Below, in pieces: positions 35,135-43,398 of a DNA stretch of 64,000 nucleotides. The notes below the pieces were generated by a model. It had not been told where the DNA came from, ran no database searches, and saw only the letters and a list, made by a program, of their open reading frames with translations. Where the stretch lies: NCBI GenBank assembly GCA_002304345.1, contig NEUU01000020.1, forward strand, positions 1 through 64,000. The letters run 5' to 3'. This DNA comes from Verrucomicrobia bacterium Tous-C9LFEB. Lineage in GTDB: Bacteria; Verrucomicrobiota; Verrucomicrobiia; Methylacidiphilales; UBA1321. The position numbers and the translations under genes were made by a program. Positions within the stretch are counted from its first letter, which is position 1, and every line of letters starts with the position of its first letter.

Positions 35135-36187
35135 ATGACGGCGCGCCGCATCACCATCCGCGACATCGCCCGCGAAGCCGGTGTCCACTTCACCACGGTT
35201 TCTCGCGCCTTGGGTCGGCACCCGAGCATTCCCGAAGCCACGTGTCAGCGCATTCAGCAGATTGCCGAGCGGCTTGGCTATGTTCCCGATCCGATGATGG
35301 CGGCGCTCATGAGTTACCGGCCCCGGCTACGGACTCCCAGTTACCACGGAAACATCGCCTGGGTGGACAATTACCCGGAGCGCGAGGGCTGGCGGCATCA
35401 CGAGATTTATCGCAAGTACCATGATGGCGCCCAAGCCCGGGCGGAGGAACTGGGGTATAAGGTCGAAGAGTTTTGGCTGAACGAGCCGGGACTGACACCC
35501 CGACGGGCCAGCGACATTTTATCCACGCGCAACATCCACGGGTTGTTGCTGTGCCCTCAGCCTTCGGTGGGAATGTCCATCCAGCTCGAATGGGATCGTT
35601 TCAGCGCCGTGACGTATGGCTATACCCTGGCCTCTCCCCCGCTGCACCGGGTGGCCAGTCACACCTCGTTTGCCATGACCGAATTGATCCGGCAGGTGCG
35701 GCAATTGGGCTGTCGCCGACTGGGCTACGTAATTGCCCCGTCCCTCGACGAACGTATCTTCAACCTCTGGTCCGGCACATTCCTGACGCATCAGATGCAT
35801 TGGCCGCGCAAGGAACATATTCCCCTGCAAGCGCTGGAAAAAGTGGAGGAATCCAAGTTCCTGAAGTGGTTCGAACGGTATCGCCCGGAAGTGATCATCT
35901 CGCCGGATGCCACGCTGATCGATGTCCTGGAAAAAGCCGGATATCGCGTGCCGCGGGACGTTGGTTTTGCCTCGCCCTCATTAGTCACGCATCCACGTAA
36001 ACTCAGCGGCGTGGACGAGAATTCCATCGAGATGGGGCGTGCCGCCATGGACATGCTCGCCGGCATGCTGCACCGCAACGAACGGGGACTGCCGTCGATC
36101 CCCTACTATCTACTGGTGAAGGGGGAGTGGCAACGTGGGGCCACCCTGCCCTCGGCCGCGTCCATCCGTCGCAAATCCGTCTCTTAA
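35135..36187 (+). CDS. LacI family transcriptional regulator
   Basis: 350 residues. N-terminal LacI helix-turn-helix (ITIRDIAREAGVHFTTVSRAL) with hinge GYVPDPMMAALMSYRP, then a periplasmic-binding-protein-like effector domain (IHGLLLCPQ, HTSFAMTELIRQVRQLGCRRLGYV, DVGFASPSL). ATG 35135 is chosen because the HTH starts there; the longer frame upstream has no support. The candidate operator directly before it and a second one before the lyase gene suggest control of 34285-35058 and 36278-40784 in answer to a released sugar. Confidence 0.9.
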   Translation: MTARRITIRDIAREAGVHFTTVSRALGRHPSIPEATCQRIQQIAERLGYVPDPMMAALMSYRPRLRTPSYHGNIAWVDNYPEREGWRHHEIYRKYHDGAQARAEELGYKVEEFWLNEPGLTPRRASDILSTRNIHGLLLCPQPSVGMSIQLEWDRFSAVTYGYTLASPPLHRVASHTSFAMTELIRQVRQLGCRRLGYVIAPSLDERIFNLWSGTFLTHQMHWPRKEHIPLQALEKVEESKFLKWFERYRPEVIISPDATLIDVLEKAGYRVPRDVGFASPSLVTHPRKLSGVDENSIEMGRAAMDMLAGMLHRNERGLPSIPYYLLVKGEWQRGATLPSAASIRRKSVS

Positions 36188-36207
36188 ATCGCGAGCACCA
36201 GCCTCAG

Positions 36208-36226
36208 CGCAACAATTAGCGTAATC
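36208..36226 (+). promoter_or_regulatory. Candidate LacI-family operator (site 2)
   Basis: CGCAACAATTAGCGTAATC lies between the regulator's stop codon and the lyase gene and repeats site 1 (35114-35132). Around it is a palindromic core, AGCG-TAAT-CGCT (36218-36229), flanked by CAAT and CATTG. Binding here would control the lyase-pilin-dehydrogenase genes. Confidence 0.5.
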
Positions 36227-36277
36227 GCTTCATTGCGACACCCTCCAACGCCGATTTACAGTGCTTGTATTCAATCC

Positions 36278-39037
36278 ATGCGCTCTATGAAGTTCCTCCC
36301 GATCCTCTCCCTCGCTCTCTCACTGTTTGCCCCGAGTGCGATGGCCGCTTCTGTGGAAAATACGGTTCCGCTCAAGGACCTCGATCTAGCATCGAATTCC
36401 GGAACCCTTCTCTCCCTGAACAAACCTTTCACGCTCACCCTCAAAAGCAAATGGACCACCGTCAAGATCAAGCTGAAGGAGCCGCTCCCCTGCGAGGAAT
36501 CGCTCGTGCTGAGAGGAACGGCGAAGGTCGATTCTGCGGCGACTCCGAAACACCTGGGTATAATCCTCACCAATGGCAACGGCCAGAAAGCCTTTGCCAA
36601 GGCCGCTTTCCGTCCGGACAAAACGATCTCCTTCGATCTCCCGCTCACTCAGTTCAAGGGGGATGCCAAAGCGGATAAACCACCGCTGGCAGTGGGAGAG
36701 ACCATTGCCGTCCTCGATATCTTCGCCAGTTTCGATCAGGAGGTGGACGCCACCTTCACCCTGGAATCGTTTTCGATCGTCAAATCAGAGGCCCGCCATG
36801 TTCTTTTCAAAGGCGACTTCGAAATCCGATCTGAATGGCGCGGCGTGCACCCGCGGCTTTATGTGAGTGCGGAAGACCTGAAGCAGGCCACCGCCAATTA
36901 TCGCGCCAAGCCCGATTCCGTTGCCATCTGTCTTCCCGCCCGTTGGGAAATGACCGAAGAACCGATCCCCTTCAATCAGGATGTCAACGCGAGTTCCATA
37001 CAACGCAATGCCATCCTTCTGGCCAAAATGGCGGCAGCCTATCGCATCACGGGCGAACAAAAATATCTGGATCGCGTTCTTCTTTGGGTCCCCATGTTGA
37101 ACGGCTATCAACCTCCCGTCATGAAATCCATCGGCAGTGGCGTTCCCCTGACGGCGGGACACATCCTGCTCGGATGCGCGATTGCCTACGACGTGCTCAA
37201 GGGACATGTGGACGAAAAGGTCGAGGCCTCCTTGCGCGATGTTCTGATCCGACAGGGACGACAAACGTATCAGGATCTTTCGAGCATGAACGGTTTTCCC
37301 TACGAGCAAAATCACTTCATCATTCCAATCTGCGGATTGGGCGTGGCGTCCATGGCCATCGCGGATGAAGTTCCGGAAGCCAAGACCTGGGGCGCGTTTA
37401 CCTCCACGATCATGGAGCGCACGCTGGACACCATCTCGCATGACGGCTGGTTCTTTGAAGGACACAGCTATTGGAACTATACGATGCAGTTCCCCGCCAC
37501 CTACGTCGCGGCGCGGTCTCGGGTGCTAGGCGGCGATTATTTCGCCAAACCACCGTTCAAGGACACGGCGCGTTATCTGGCCCACATGACGTTGCCGGTG
37601 CAGAACATGGTTTTTGATTTTGCCGATTGGGGGCCGCGCGTGGAAGCAGGCACCAGCTTTCAACCCGGTTACGATAAGCCCTGGCATACGCTGACGTCGC
37701 GCACAAAGTTGTTCATCCCCTATCTGGTCTGGCGCGAGGGCGGACGCGATCCCTTTCTGCATGACTTCATTTGGAGTTCGACCGCACCGGATGCCAAGAT
37801 GACGGGAGCCTTTGCCATCGACGGACTTTTCGGGCTGCTGCTGCAGATTCCCTTCGGGCAGGAACCCAAGCCGATGAAGGCGGAATATCCCGGCTATCCA
37901 CCCTACCATTATTTCAGCGACATGGAGGTGGTCCATTGGCGCGAGAACTGGAGCGATCGCAACGCCACGGCCATCGCGTTCAAATCGGGACCTCCCGCCG
38001 GACACCATTTCGCCAAGCATCTGGAGCGCACTCCCGACGCGAAACCAAGCCTCGGCCATGCCCACCCGGATGCGGGATCTTTCCTCCTGTTCTCGCGCGG
38101 CGTCTTCCTGACCAACGATACCGGCTACACGGGAAAGAAAGAGACGGCCGATCATAACTCCATTCTGGTCGATGGCATCGGCCAGCACAAAGGAGGCACC
38201 GCCTGGAGCACCTTCACCGACAAGCCCTACCCGGAGTACAACAAGATCCGGATGGAAAATATCTGGCTGGCCTCGAAGGTGGTCGCCTCGACGGCCGTGC
38301 TGGAAGCCGCCTACGACGATGCGCTGCAAATCTCCTCCCTGCGGCGAAACCTGATCCTCGTGGATGCCCGGTTCCTGGTGGTGCGCGATTCCATCGAATC
38401 GAAAGCCGAACACGTCTACTCGTGGCGGGTCCATACCGACAAGCCACCCGTTGCCACCGCAACCAATCGCTATCGCATGGACAACGACTCGGCTCGACTG
38501 GTCATTGTGCCACTGGCCGGGCTGCAAAAGGCCGAGATTGCCCCGACCATTGTGGAGACCGAACTCTACAACAAGCAGGGAAGCCGCCCGCAACAACGTG
38601 GATTTCATCTGGAAGCTTTCTCCGCCAAACAAGCGTCGTGCGAATTTCTGACCGCCTTTCACATCGAGGCCACCAGCGACAACCCGGACACCTTCACGGC
38701 AACCCGTCCGACAGGCAATCGGGTGGACCTGAAAGATGCCGCCGGAACGTGTTCGGCATGGGTGGGCGCGGACGATCAATTGAGTGGTCAATTTGCCTAC
38801 GTGTTACGCGACGGCAAGGGTGCGATTGCATCGGTGGGGCTGTCGGGAAAATCCTTGAAGCTCCCCGAACTGACGGTGGAAGTACCGAACGGAGGAAAGG
38901 TGACCCTGCACCGCACGGCCTCGGGAACATGGGAGGGAATCTGTAACGAGGACTCGGCCGGCAGTTGTCGCGTCACCATCACCGAGAACGGAAAAAGCCA
39001 AAACCTGACTCTTAAATCGGGAGCAAAGGCCAGTTAA
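36278..39037 (+). CDS. Heparinase II/III family polysaccharide lyase-like protein
   Basis: About 919 residues; a signal peptide (KFLPILSLALSLFAPSAMAAS) follows ATG 36278/36287. Order: beta-sandwich CBM-like region (about 25-180), alpha/alpha toroid domain (about 200-540; WEMTEEPIPFN, NEQNHF-type EQNHFIIPICGLG, DGWFFEGHSYWNYT with the Tyr/His expected for lyase catalysis), then the heparinase II/III beta-domain (about 590-870; LGHAHPDAGSFLLFSRG, DTGYTGKKETADHNSILVDG). Such enzymes cleave uronic-acid polysaccharides (alginate, heparinoids, ulvan-like) by beta-elimination outside the cytoplasm. The substrate is not defined by sequence. Next gene starts 1 bp after. Confidence 0.85.
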   Translation: MRSMKFLPILSLALSLFAPSAMAASVENTVPLKDLDLASNSGTLLSLNKPFTLTLKSKWTTVKIKLKEPLPCEESLVLRGTAKVDSAATPKHLGIILTNGNGQKAFAKAAFRPDKTISFDLPLTQFKGDAKADKPPLAVGETIAVLDIFASFDQEVDATFTLESFSIVKSEARHVLFKGDFEIRSEWRGVHPRLYVSAEDLKQATANYRAKPDSVAICLPARWEMTEEPIPFNQDVNASSIQRNAILLAKMAAAYRITGEQKYLDRVLLWVPMLNGYQPPVMKSIGSGVPLTAGHILLGCAIAYDVLKGHVDEKVEASLRDVLIRQGRQTYQDLSSMNGFPYEQNHFIIPICGLGVASMAIADEVPEAKTWGAFTSTIMERTLDTISHDGWFFEGHSYWNYTMQFPATYVAARSRVLGGDYFAKPPFKDTARYLAHMTLPVQNMVFDFADWGPRVEAGTSFQPGYDKPWHTLTSRTKLFIPYLVWREGGRDPFLHDFIWSSTAPDAKMTGAFAIDGLFGLLLQIPFGQEPKPMKAEYPGYPPYHYFSDMEVVHWRENWSDRNATAIAFKSGPPAGHHFAKHLERTPDAKPSLGHAHPDAGSFLLFSRGVFLTNDTGYTGKKETADHNSILVDGIGQHKGGTAWSTFTDKPYPEYNKIRMENIWLASKVVASTAVLEAAYDDALQISSLRRNLILVDARFLVVRDSIESKAEHVYSWRVHTDKPPVATATNRYRMDNDSARLVIVPLAGLQKAEIAPTIVETELYNKQGSRPQQRGFHLEAFSAKQASCEFLTAFHIEATSDNPDTFTATRPTGNRVDLKDAAGTCSAWVGADDQLSGQFAYVLRDGKGAIASVGLSGKSLKLPELTVEVPNGGKVTLHRTASGTWEGICNEDSAGSCRVTITENGKSQNLTLKSGAKAS

Positions 39038-39038
39038 T

Positions 39039-39704
39039 ATGCGTCAACGTTCATCTACACGAGGAGCGGCAGGCTTTACACTGATCGAGCTGCTGGTGGT
39101 TTCCAGCATCATCTCGATCTTGATGGCGCTTGGCGTGGCCGGTTACACCAAGGCCCGCAACTGGGCCGACCGCACCGCCAGCGCGCATACCATGCGTATG
39201 CTCGGAGTAGCCATCCAGATGTATGCCGTTGACAACGACAATACGCTGCCCGGACCGCTCTATAACACGCAGAACGCCTGGTACAAAAAAAACAATACCA
39301 GCTCGCTCGGTTACCGGCTCTACAACTACCTCGGCAGCCCGGCCCCCAAGGGAACCGATCAGGAGTGCAAAGCCCTGTTGACCCCGGCGTTCGTCCGGAT
39401 GCGGCCCAAAAGTGACAGCCCGCAATATCTCATCCAGACCTATATCGACTACGACGGCAATCCCTCGCAGATGCCGTTTGGTTACCCCGGCAGCGCCGAC
39501 AATCCCAATCCGTGGAAACTCGCGATGATTTCCATGGCAGGCATCACGCAAAAGTACGCCGTGCAGGAGATCGATGCCGAGCACCCTCGCGTGCAGGGCT
39601 GGAGCACTGCCGGCATGGCTCCCAAACCGGTGCTCGGCGATGTGCGCATGACGCTCTTCTTCGACTGGCACGTCGAAGCCATCCCGGCAGATCAAACGGA
39701 GTAA
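39039..39704 (+). CDS. Type IV pilin-like protein (prepilin-type N-terminal domain)
   Basis: 221 residues. Motif GAAGFTLIELLVVSSIISILMALGVAGY, then ASAHTMRMLGVAIQMYAVDNDNTLPG, the usual DUF1559-like layout. It ends MTLFFDWHVEAIPADQTE, sharing the FFDWHVE tail with the pilin-like protein at 7314-8015. It starts directly after the lyase gene and 6 bp before the dehydrogenase gene, so it is clearly cotranscribed with a polysaccharide-degrading enzyme. Confidence 0.87.
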   Translation: MRQRSSTRGAAGFTLIELLVVSSIISILMALGVAGYTKARNWADRTASAHTMRMLGVAIQMYAVDNDNTLPGPLYNTQNAWYKKNNTSSLGYRLYNYLGSPAPKGTDQECKALLTPAFVRMRPKSDSPQYLIQTYIDYDGNPSQMPFGYPGSADNPNPWKLAMISMAGITQKYAVQEIDAEHPRVQGWSTAGMAPKPVLGDVRMTLFFDWHVEAIPADQTE

Positions 39705-39710
39705 GTCTGT

Positions 39711-40784
39711 ATGACCACTTCTGCTGTATCGGATATTTCACCGCGTTCGGCTCAGATGGGTGCGGTCACCCGCTCGCGGCAAGCCCGCATCCTGATTGCG
39801 CTCAGCCGCGAGGAGGAAGCGATTTTCTTCCCGGACTTTCAGTGGAACCAGTTTCCCGCGCAGGAATGGCGGCGGTTCGATCCGCAGGGCCAGGACGAAG
39901 CCGAATGGAGGAACGCCTTGCGCACGTTTAATCCGACGGCACTCGTATCCTGCTGGTCCACACCGCCGCTGCCGATGGAAATCGTGGAAGCGCCGAGCCG
40001 CCCACTCCAATACGTCTGTCACGTCACGGGATCGGTGCGGCAGGTTGTACCCCGCCGCTTTATCGAACGGGGCGGATGGGTGACCAACTGGGGTGATCTG
40101 GCGAGCGTACAAGTGGCCGAACACGCGCTGCTCCTGTTGCTGGCCTTGCTGCGCAATCTCCCCCATTGGCGCAACTACGTATGCGTCGGACAACCCCGTC
40201 ATTCGGTCGAGTTCCTAAGAACGCAGACTCTGGTGGGTCGCCGGGTGGGCCTTCACGGATACGGCCGTATCGCGCGGCAACTGATCGCCTTGCTGCGTCC
40301 CTTCCAGGTGGAGATTGGCTGCTACTCCGGGGGAGTCCCGCGGTCGGTCATCGAATCCGGCGGAGTCGTTCCCTCAGACAGTCTGGAAGAGTTATTCGCC
40401 CAAAGCGATGTGATCGTCGAATGCGAAGCGTTAACTCCCCGATCGCTCGGCAGCATTACCGGGAAACTCCTGGACAGCCTGCCGCCTGGCGCGGTTTTCG
40501 TGAACGTGGGGCGAGGCCGCGTGGTCGATGAGCGGGCCTTGATCGCCCGCGCCCGGTCCGGTCGACTGCGCGTCGGCGTGGATGTGGCCGCAGTGGAGCC
40601 GATACACCGCGACAGTCCGCTCTTCAAGTGCGAGGAGATTCTCTTTTCGCCGCATATCGGCGGCCCCACTTTTGACCGGTTTCCAGCCTGCGGCGATTAC
40701 GCGCTCCGGAATCTCGAACGTTATGTCGCGGGACATCCCCTGGAATCCCTCCTGAACGTAGATGTCTACGACCGGTCAACCTAG
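39711..40784 (+). CDS. D-isomer specific 2-hydroxyacid dehydrogenase
   Basis: 357 residues, cytoplasmic. The NAD-binding domain has GRRVGLHGYGRIARQL (GxGxxG) and ECEALTPRSLGSITGKLLDSLPPGAVFVNVGRGRVVDE, giving the substrate-binding Arg. The Glu/His relay corresponds to VAAVEP and SPHIGG. The family reduces 2-keto acids or oxidises D-2-hydroxyacids. After a uronate lyase it may process a keto sugar acid, which is inferred from context only. Followed by the REP-like element. Confidence 0.87.
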   Translation: MTTSAVSDISPRSAQMGAVTRSRQARILIALSREEEAIFFPDFQWNQFPAQEWRRFDPQGQDEAEWRNALRTFNPTALVSCWSTPPLPMEIVEAPSRPLQYVCHVTGSVRQVVPRRFIERGGWVTNWGDLASVQVAEHALLLLLALLRNLPHWRNYVCVGQPRHSVEFLRTQTLVGRRVGLHGYGRIARQLIALLRPFQVEIGCYSGGVPRSVIESGGVVPSDSLEELFAQSDVIVECEALTPRSLGSITGKLLDSLPPGAVFVNVGRGRVVDERALIARARSGRLRVGVDVAAVEPIHRDSPLFKCEEILFSPHIGGPTFDRFPACGDYALRNLERYVAGHPLESLLNVDVYDRST

Positions 40785-40826
40785 AGCCTATTCAAGCAGG
40801 CAGCACAGGAAGAATAGATCCGAACT

Positions 40827-40937
40827 GTAGGGCGGTTCTGTGAACCGCCGGCTGGCACCGCAGGTGCCATGAGCGGGGAGTGCCTGAATTGTAAAGGCAG
40901 CTTCGCTGCCAATCGGCGGTTCACAGAACCGCCCTAC
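40827..40937. repeat. REP-like nested hairpin element
   Basis: Perfect 24-bp outer arms (40827-40850 and 40914-40937) each start or end with GTAGGGCGG/CCGCCCTAC and each fold alone (GGCGGTTC-TGT-GAACCGCC). Two more hairpins lie between: GGCACC-GCA-GGTGCC and GGCAG-CTTCG-CTGCC. Same grammar as 1-48. It stands between convergent genes and may also end transcription from both sides. Confidence 0.75.
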
Positions 40938-40996
40938 AACGCAGCCCTATCGGTACGCCTTTAATAAGCTCTAACGTCGGGCTGGGTGACGTTCTT

Positions 40997-42040
40997 TCAT
41001 TGAGAATTCAGAACCGACTCGATCGGCAAATCCGCCCGCAACCCGTTGGCCTGAGTCCATTCCGGGTTATGCAATTTCGAAAGATACTTGTGTCCCGAGT
41101 CGCATAGAATCGTGACGATCACCTGCCCCGGACCGCGCTCCTTCGCCAATCGCACCGCTCCGGCTACATTGATCGCAGAAGAAAGTCCGAGGAAAAGACC
41201 TTCCTGCTGGCGCAGATGCTGCAGAATGGTGAACGCAGTTTGATCGTCGATGCGATACGCCGCATCCATCTCCAGTCCTTCCAGATTCTTCGTCACGCGC
41301 CCTTGGCCAATTCCTTCCGCGATGGAGTCACCGTCGTTCGTCTCCAGATTGTGCTGCGTGAACCACGACCACATCGCCGCGCCGTAGGGGTCCGCGCAAG
41401 CCGTGGCGATCCTCGCATTTTGGGATTTGAGGTAGAGACTTGTTCCCGCCAGCGTGCCGCCCGTACCCACCGACGCCACGAAGCCGCTCACTTCGCCCTT
41501 TGTCTGCTCCCAGATTTCCGGGCCGGTGGTTTTGAAATGCGCGTCGCGGTTCGCCGTGTTGTCGAATTGGTTCGCCCAGAAATAACCGCGCTCCTGGGCA
41601 AGCCGTTGCGCCACCTTGTTGTAATTGCCGGGATCTTTGAATGGCTTTTCCGGCACCACGAGCACCTCCGCGCCGAGCGAACGCAGGAGCTGAATCTTTT
41701 CCGGCGACTGATTTTCCGGAATCACAATCACCGTGCGATACCCACGCGCCTGGCCGATCACGGTCAAACCGATCCCGGTGTTGCCCGCCGTGCCTTCGAT
41801 GATGGTGTCGCCCGGTTTGAGGTTGCCCGCAGATTCCGCCGCTTCAATGATTCCGAGCGCGGCGCGGTCTTTGACGGAACCGCCGGGATTCATGAATTCG
41901 GCCTTGCCGAGGATTTCACTTCCCGTCAGGTCGGAAAGATGGTTGAGCCGGATGAGAGGCGTCTTGCCCACATGATGGGAAATGCCGGAGTATGCGTTCA
42001 TATAAGCCAGTTCAAAAACAGCCAGCGGAATCTCAATCAC
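40997..42040 (-). CDS. cysK: Cysteine synthase A-like PLP enzyme
   Basis: 347 residues from GTG 42040, which has GGAG 9 nt upstream; ATG 42001 matches the usual family start but has no such site. PLP Lys in GGSVKDR (residue 57 from the GTG), EGTAGNTGIG for substrate binding and SVGTGGTLAG for phosphate binding. Catalyses O-acetylserine + sulfide to cysteine; a cystathionine beta-synthase-type role is possible because of the EGTAGNTG variant. Cytoplasmic. Forms a minus-strand group with a DUF2292 gene 41 bp upstream, usual company for sulfur assimilation. Confidence 0.9.
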   Translation of the reverse strand: MIEIPLAVFELAYMNAYSGISHHVGKTPLIRLNHLSDLTGSEILGKAEFMNPGGSVKDRAALGIIEAAESAGNLKPGDTIIEGTAGNTGIGLTVIGQARGYRTVIVIPENQSPEKIQLLRSLGAEVLVVPEKPFKDPGNYNKVAQRLAQERGYFWANQFDNTANRDAHFKTTGPEIWEQTKGEVSGFVASVGTGGTLAGTSLYLKSQNARIATACADPYGAAMWSWFTQHNLETNDGDSIAEGIGQGRVTKNLEGLEMDAAYRIDDQTAFTILQHLRQQEGLFLGLSSAINVAGAVRLAKERGPGQVIVTILCDSGHKYLSKLHNPEWTQANGLRADLPIESVLNSQ

Positions 42041-42081
42041 AAACGAAGTCTCCGCAAGTGAAAAGGCTGGTCGACGAGAAT

Positions 42082-42297
42082 TTACCGCGACGGCGGCACC
42101 GGCAGAGGCTGGGTGAAACGCGAGCGCTGGCGGCGATCGATCTGCACAATCTTCCCGTCGTGCACCACGATTTCCACCGAGCCGTAATCGAGTCCCTCGA
42201 GCGAACGCAAAATCCGGCGAATCGCCTCCGCCTCCGGCTTGCTTTCGCTGGCCAGTTTGTTGGTTTTCGCATCCACGGAAGTTAAAAGCGTGCTCAT
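42082..42297 (-). CDS. DUF2292 (YezD-like) small protein
   Basis: 71 residues. The core ILRSLEGLDYGSVEIVVHDGKIVQIDR is the DUF2292/YezD signature, a small basic protein often encoded with sulfate-assimilation and cysteine genes. ATG 42297 is taken; homology starts soon after. The job of the family is unknown. Gaps of 10 bp to the gene before and 41 bp to cysK indicate one operon. Confidence 0.82.
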   Translation of the reverse strand: MSTLLTSVDAKTNKLASESKPEAEAIRRILRSLEGLDYGSVEIVVHDGKIVQIDRRQRSRFTQPLPVPPSR

Positions 42298-42307
42298 TAG
42301 TGTCCCC

Positions 42308-42529
42308 CTAAATCCCCAAACCCAGATCATCAAACGGATCCGGTTGCGGCGCGGTTTTGGTTTTCTGGCAAGCGCGCTCGTACGCGATTTGATACAGCTC
42401 CGCCATCTTCTGCAGCTCGATCGGCGTCAAATTCGCCAGCAAGGCCTGCGGGCACATGACGTATACTTCGGGATCTTGCGGGGTGGGAGGACGCATCGAA
42501 TCAGCGGTAGTAAAGCGTTGCCGTTGCAT
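42308..42529 (-). CDS. Hypothetical small protein
   Basis: 73 residues, no recognised family. MQRQRFTTADSMRPPTP is followed by PEVYVMCPQALLANLTPIELQKMAELYQIAYERACQ, a likely amphipathic helical segment, and an acidic end (DPFDDLGLGI). No signal peptide or membrane segment. It is the first gene of the sulfur group, 10 bp before DUF2292. Confidence 0.6.
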   Translation of the reverse strand: MQRQRFTTADSMRPPTPQDPEVYVMCPQALLANLTPIELQKMAELYQIAYERACQKTKTAPQPDPFDDLGLGI

Positions 42530-42539
42530 GTTGGAATTA

Positions 42540-42560
42540 TGTCTATCGACAATATAGACA
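42540..42560 (-). promoter_or_regulatory. Inverted repeat upstream of the sulfur operon
   Basis: TGTCTAT and ATAGACA arms (7 bp) are separated by 7 nt, starting 11 bp before the start codon at 42529, in an AT-rich stretch. The position fits an operator or overlaps the promoter -10 region. Rrf2-type regulators often control cysteine genes through such sites; this link is a guess. Confidence 0.4.
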
Positions 42561-42750
42561 AAGTAAAGAAGAAAACTATTCTTTTAAATCCCCATAGGCA
42601 TAGTATATTTATAAGATATTGAAAATTAGCCACTTCCGTTGAATTTTTCTTGCGCGGTCAAAATTTTTCATTAGTCTGCCCCTACCTGCCCCACAGGACG
42701 CCGATTCTCGGCATTTCACGTCCTAAACTAAATTCACTCAGTGTGGATCC

Positions 42751-42777
42751 CTCCTGGGAACTGCTGGTACCAAGGAG
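42751..42777 (+). promoter_or_regulatory. Strong RBS inside a possible sequestering hairpin
   Basis: AAGGAG at 42772-42777 stands 9 nt before ATG 42787, the clearest Shine-Dalgarno site in the window. CTCCTGG at 42751-42757 can pair with CCAAGGAG at 42770-42777 (one bulged A), hiding the site. This could be translational control. Pairing was judged by eye. Confidence 0.5.
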
Positions 42778-42786
42778 ATAACACGA

Positions 42787-43245
42787 ATGAACACGATGAT
42801 GATGGATCGCTCGATGACCATGGGCATGACCCCGATGACCACCCCCGCCATGACCATGCCCACCACGGCTGGCATGAACATGATGATGATTCCGCGTTGC
42901 ACGATGAAGATGGAAAAGTGCAAGGACGGCATGAAGATCATGTGTTCCTGTACCGATGAAACCGCCGCCGCCATGATGCAGAATATGTGCAACATGATGG
43001 GCACCGGCATGATGAGCTGCCACATGATGATGAACGGCATGATGATGATGTCGTGCAACATGATGATGGGCATGTGCAAGTGCGAGATGACCAAGGATGG
43101 CATGTGCTTCACCTGCACCAGCGGCGACGCCAAATGCTGCCAGATGATCCAAGCCTGCTGCGAAGGCATGATGACCATGATGAACTGCGGTTGCTCCTGC
43201 TGCCTGTGCATGAACAACACGCCCGTCTGCTGCGGCTGCTGCTAA
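42787..43245 (+). CDS. Methionine/cysteine-rich putative metal-binding protein
   Basis: 152 residues, of which by hand count 44 are Met and 24 Cys (about 45 % together). Residues 1-35 are Met/Thr/Pro-rich without Cys. Residues 36-115 mix Met clusters (MMMM, CHMMMNG, CNMMMGMCKCEM) with CxC pairs. The last 40 have many Cys (CGCSCCLC, ending CCGCC). No signal peptide or membrane helix. Met motifs and Cys clusters bind soft metals such as Cu(I) or Ag(I), so a metallothionein-like or copper-storage role is the best guess. A strong RBS and a clear terminator support a real, well-expressed gene. No known family recognised. Confidence 0.85.
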   Translation: MNTMMMDRSMTMGMTPMTTPAMTMPTTAGMNMMMIPRCTMKMEKCKDGMKIMCSCTDETAAAMMQNMCNMMGTGMMSCHMMMNGMMMMSCNMMMGMCKCEMTKDGMCFTCTSGDAKCCQMIQACCEGMMTMMNCGCSCCLCMNNTPVCCGCC

Positions 43246-43279
43246 GCCGTAACGCTAACGCCTGATCCAAACTATCAAT

Positions 43280-43297
43280 GTAGGACGGCGTTGCGCC
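43280..43297 (+). repeat. Degenerate half REP-like unit
   Basis: GTAGGACG followed by GCGTTGCGCC resembles one half of the elements at 1-48 and 40827-40937: a GTAGG lead and a small hairpin GGCG-TTG-CGCC. No closing half is seen. Confidence 0.35.
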
Positions 43298-43308
43298 TTC
43301 CCTTGAAA

Positions 43309-43343
43309 CTCCCGGAGTTGTCTTCAGCTCCGGGAGTTTTTTT
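43309..43343 (+). terminator. Rho-independent terminator
   Basis: A hairpin CTCCCGGAG (43309-43317) with CTCCGGGAG (43328-43336) is followed by seven T (43337-43343). It ends the transcript of the Met/Cys-rich gene. Confidence 0.88.
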
Positions 43344-43398
43344 ACGCTCCCGATTTGACCTCTCCGGCAAAACCTCGTAAGCGTTCTTCCCACACCTT

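Noticed and set aside
37526-38791. 421-codon minus-strand open frame inside the lyase gene
   Set aside because: No recognisable domain; the plus strand encodes a clear heparinase II/III protein. A shadow of biased codon use.
42682-43152. His-rich minus-strand open frame opposite the Met/Cys-rich gene
   Set aside because: Its His runs are only the reverse complement of Met codons (ATG/CAT). The plus strand has the RBS and terminator.
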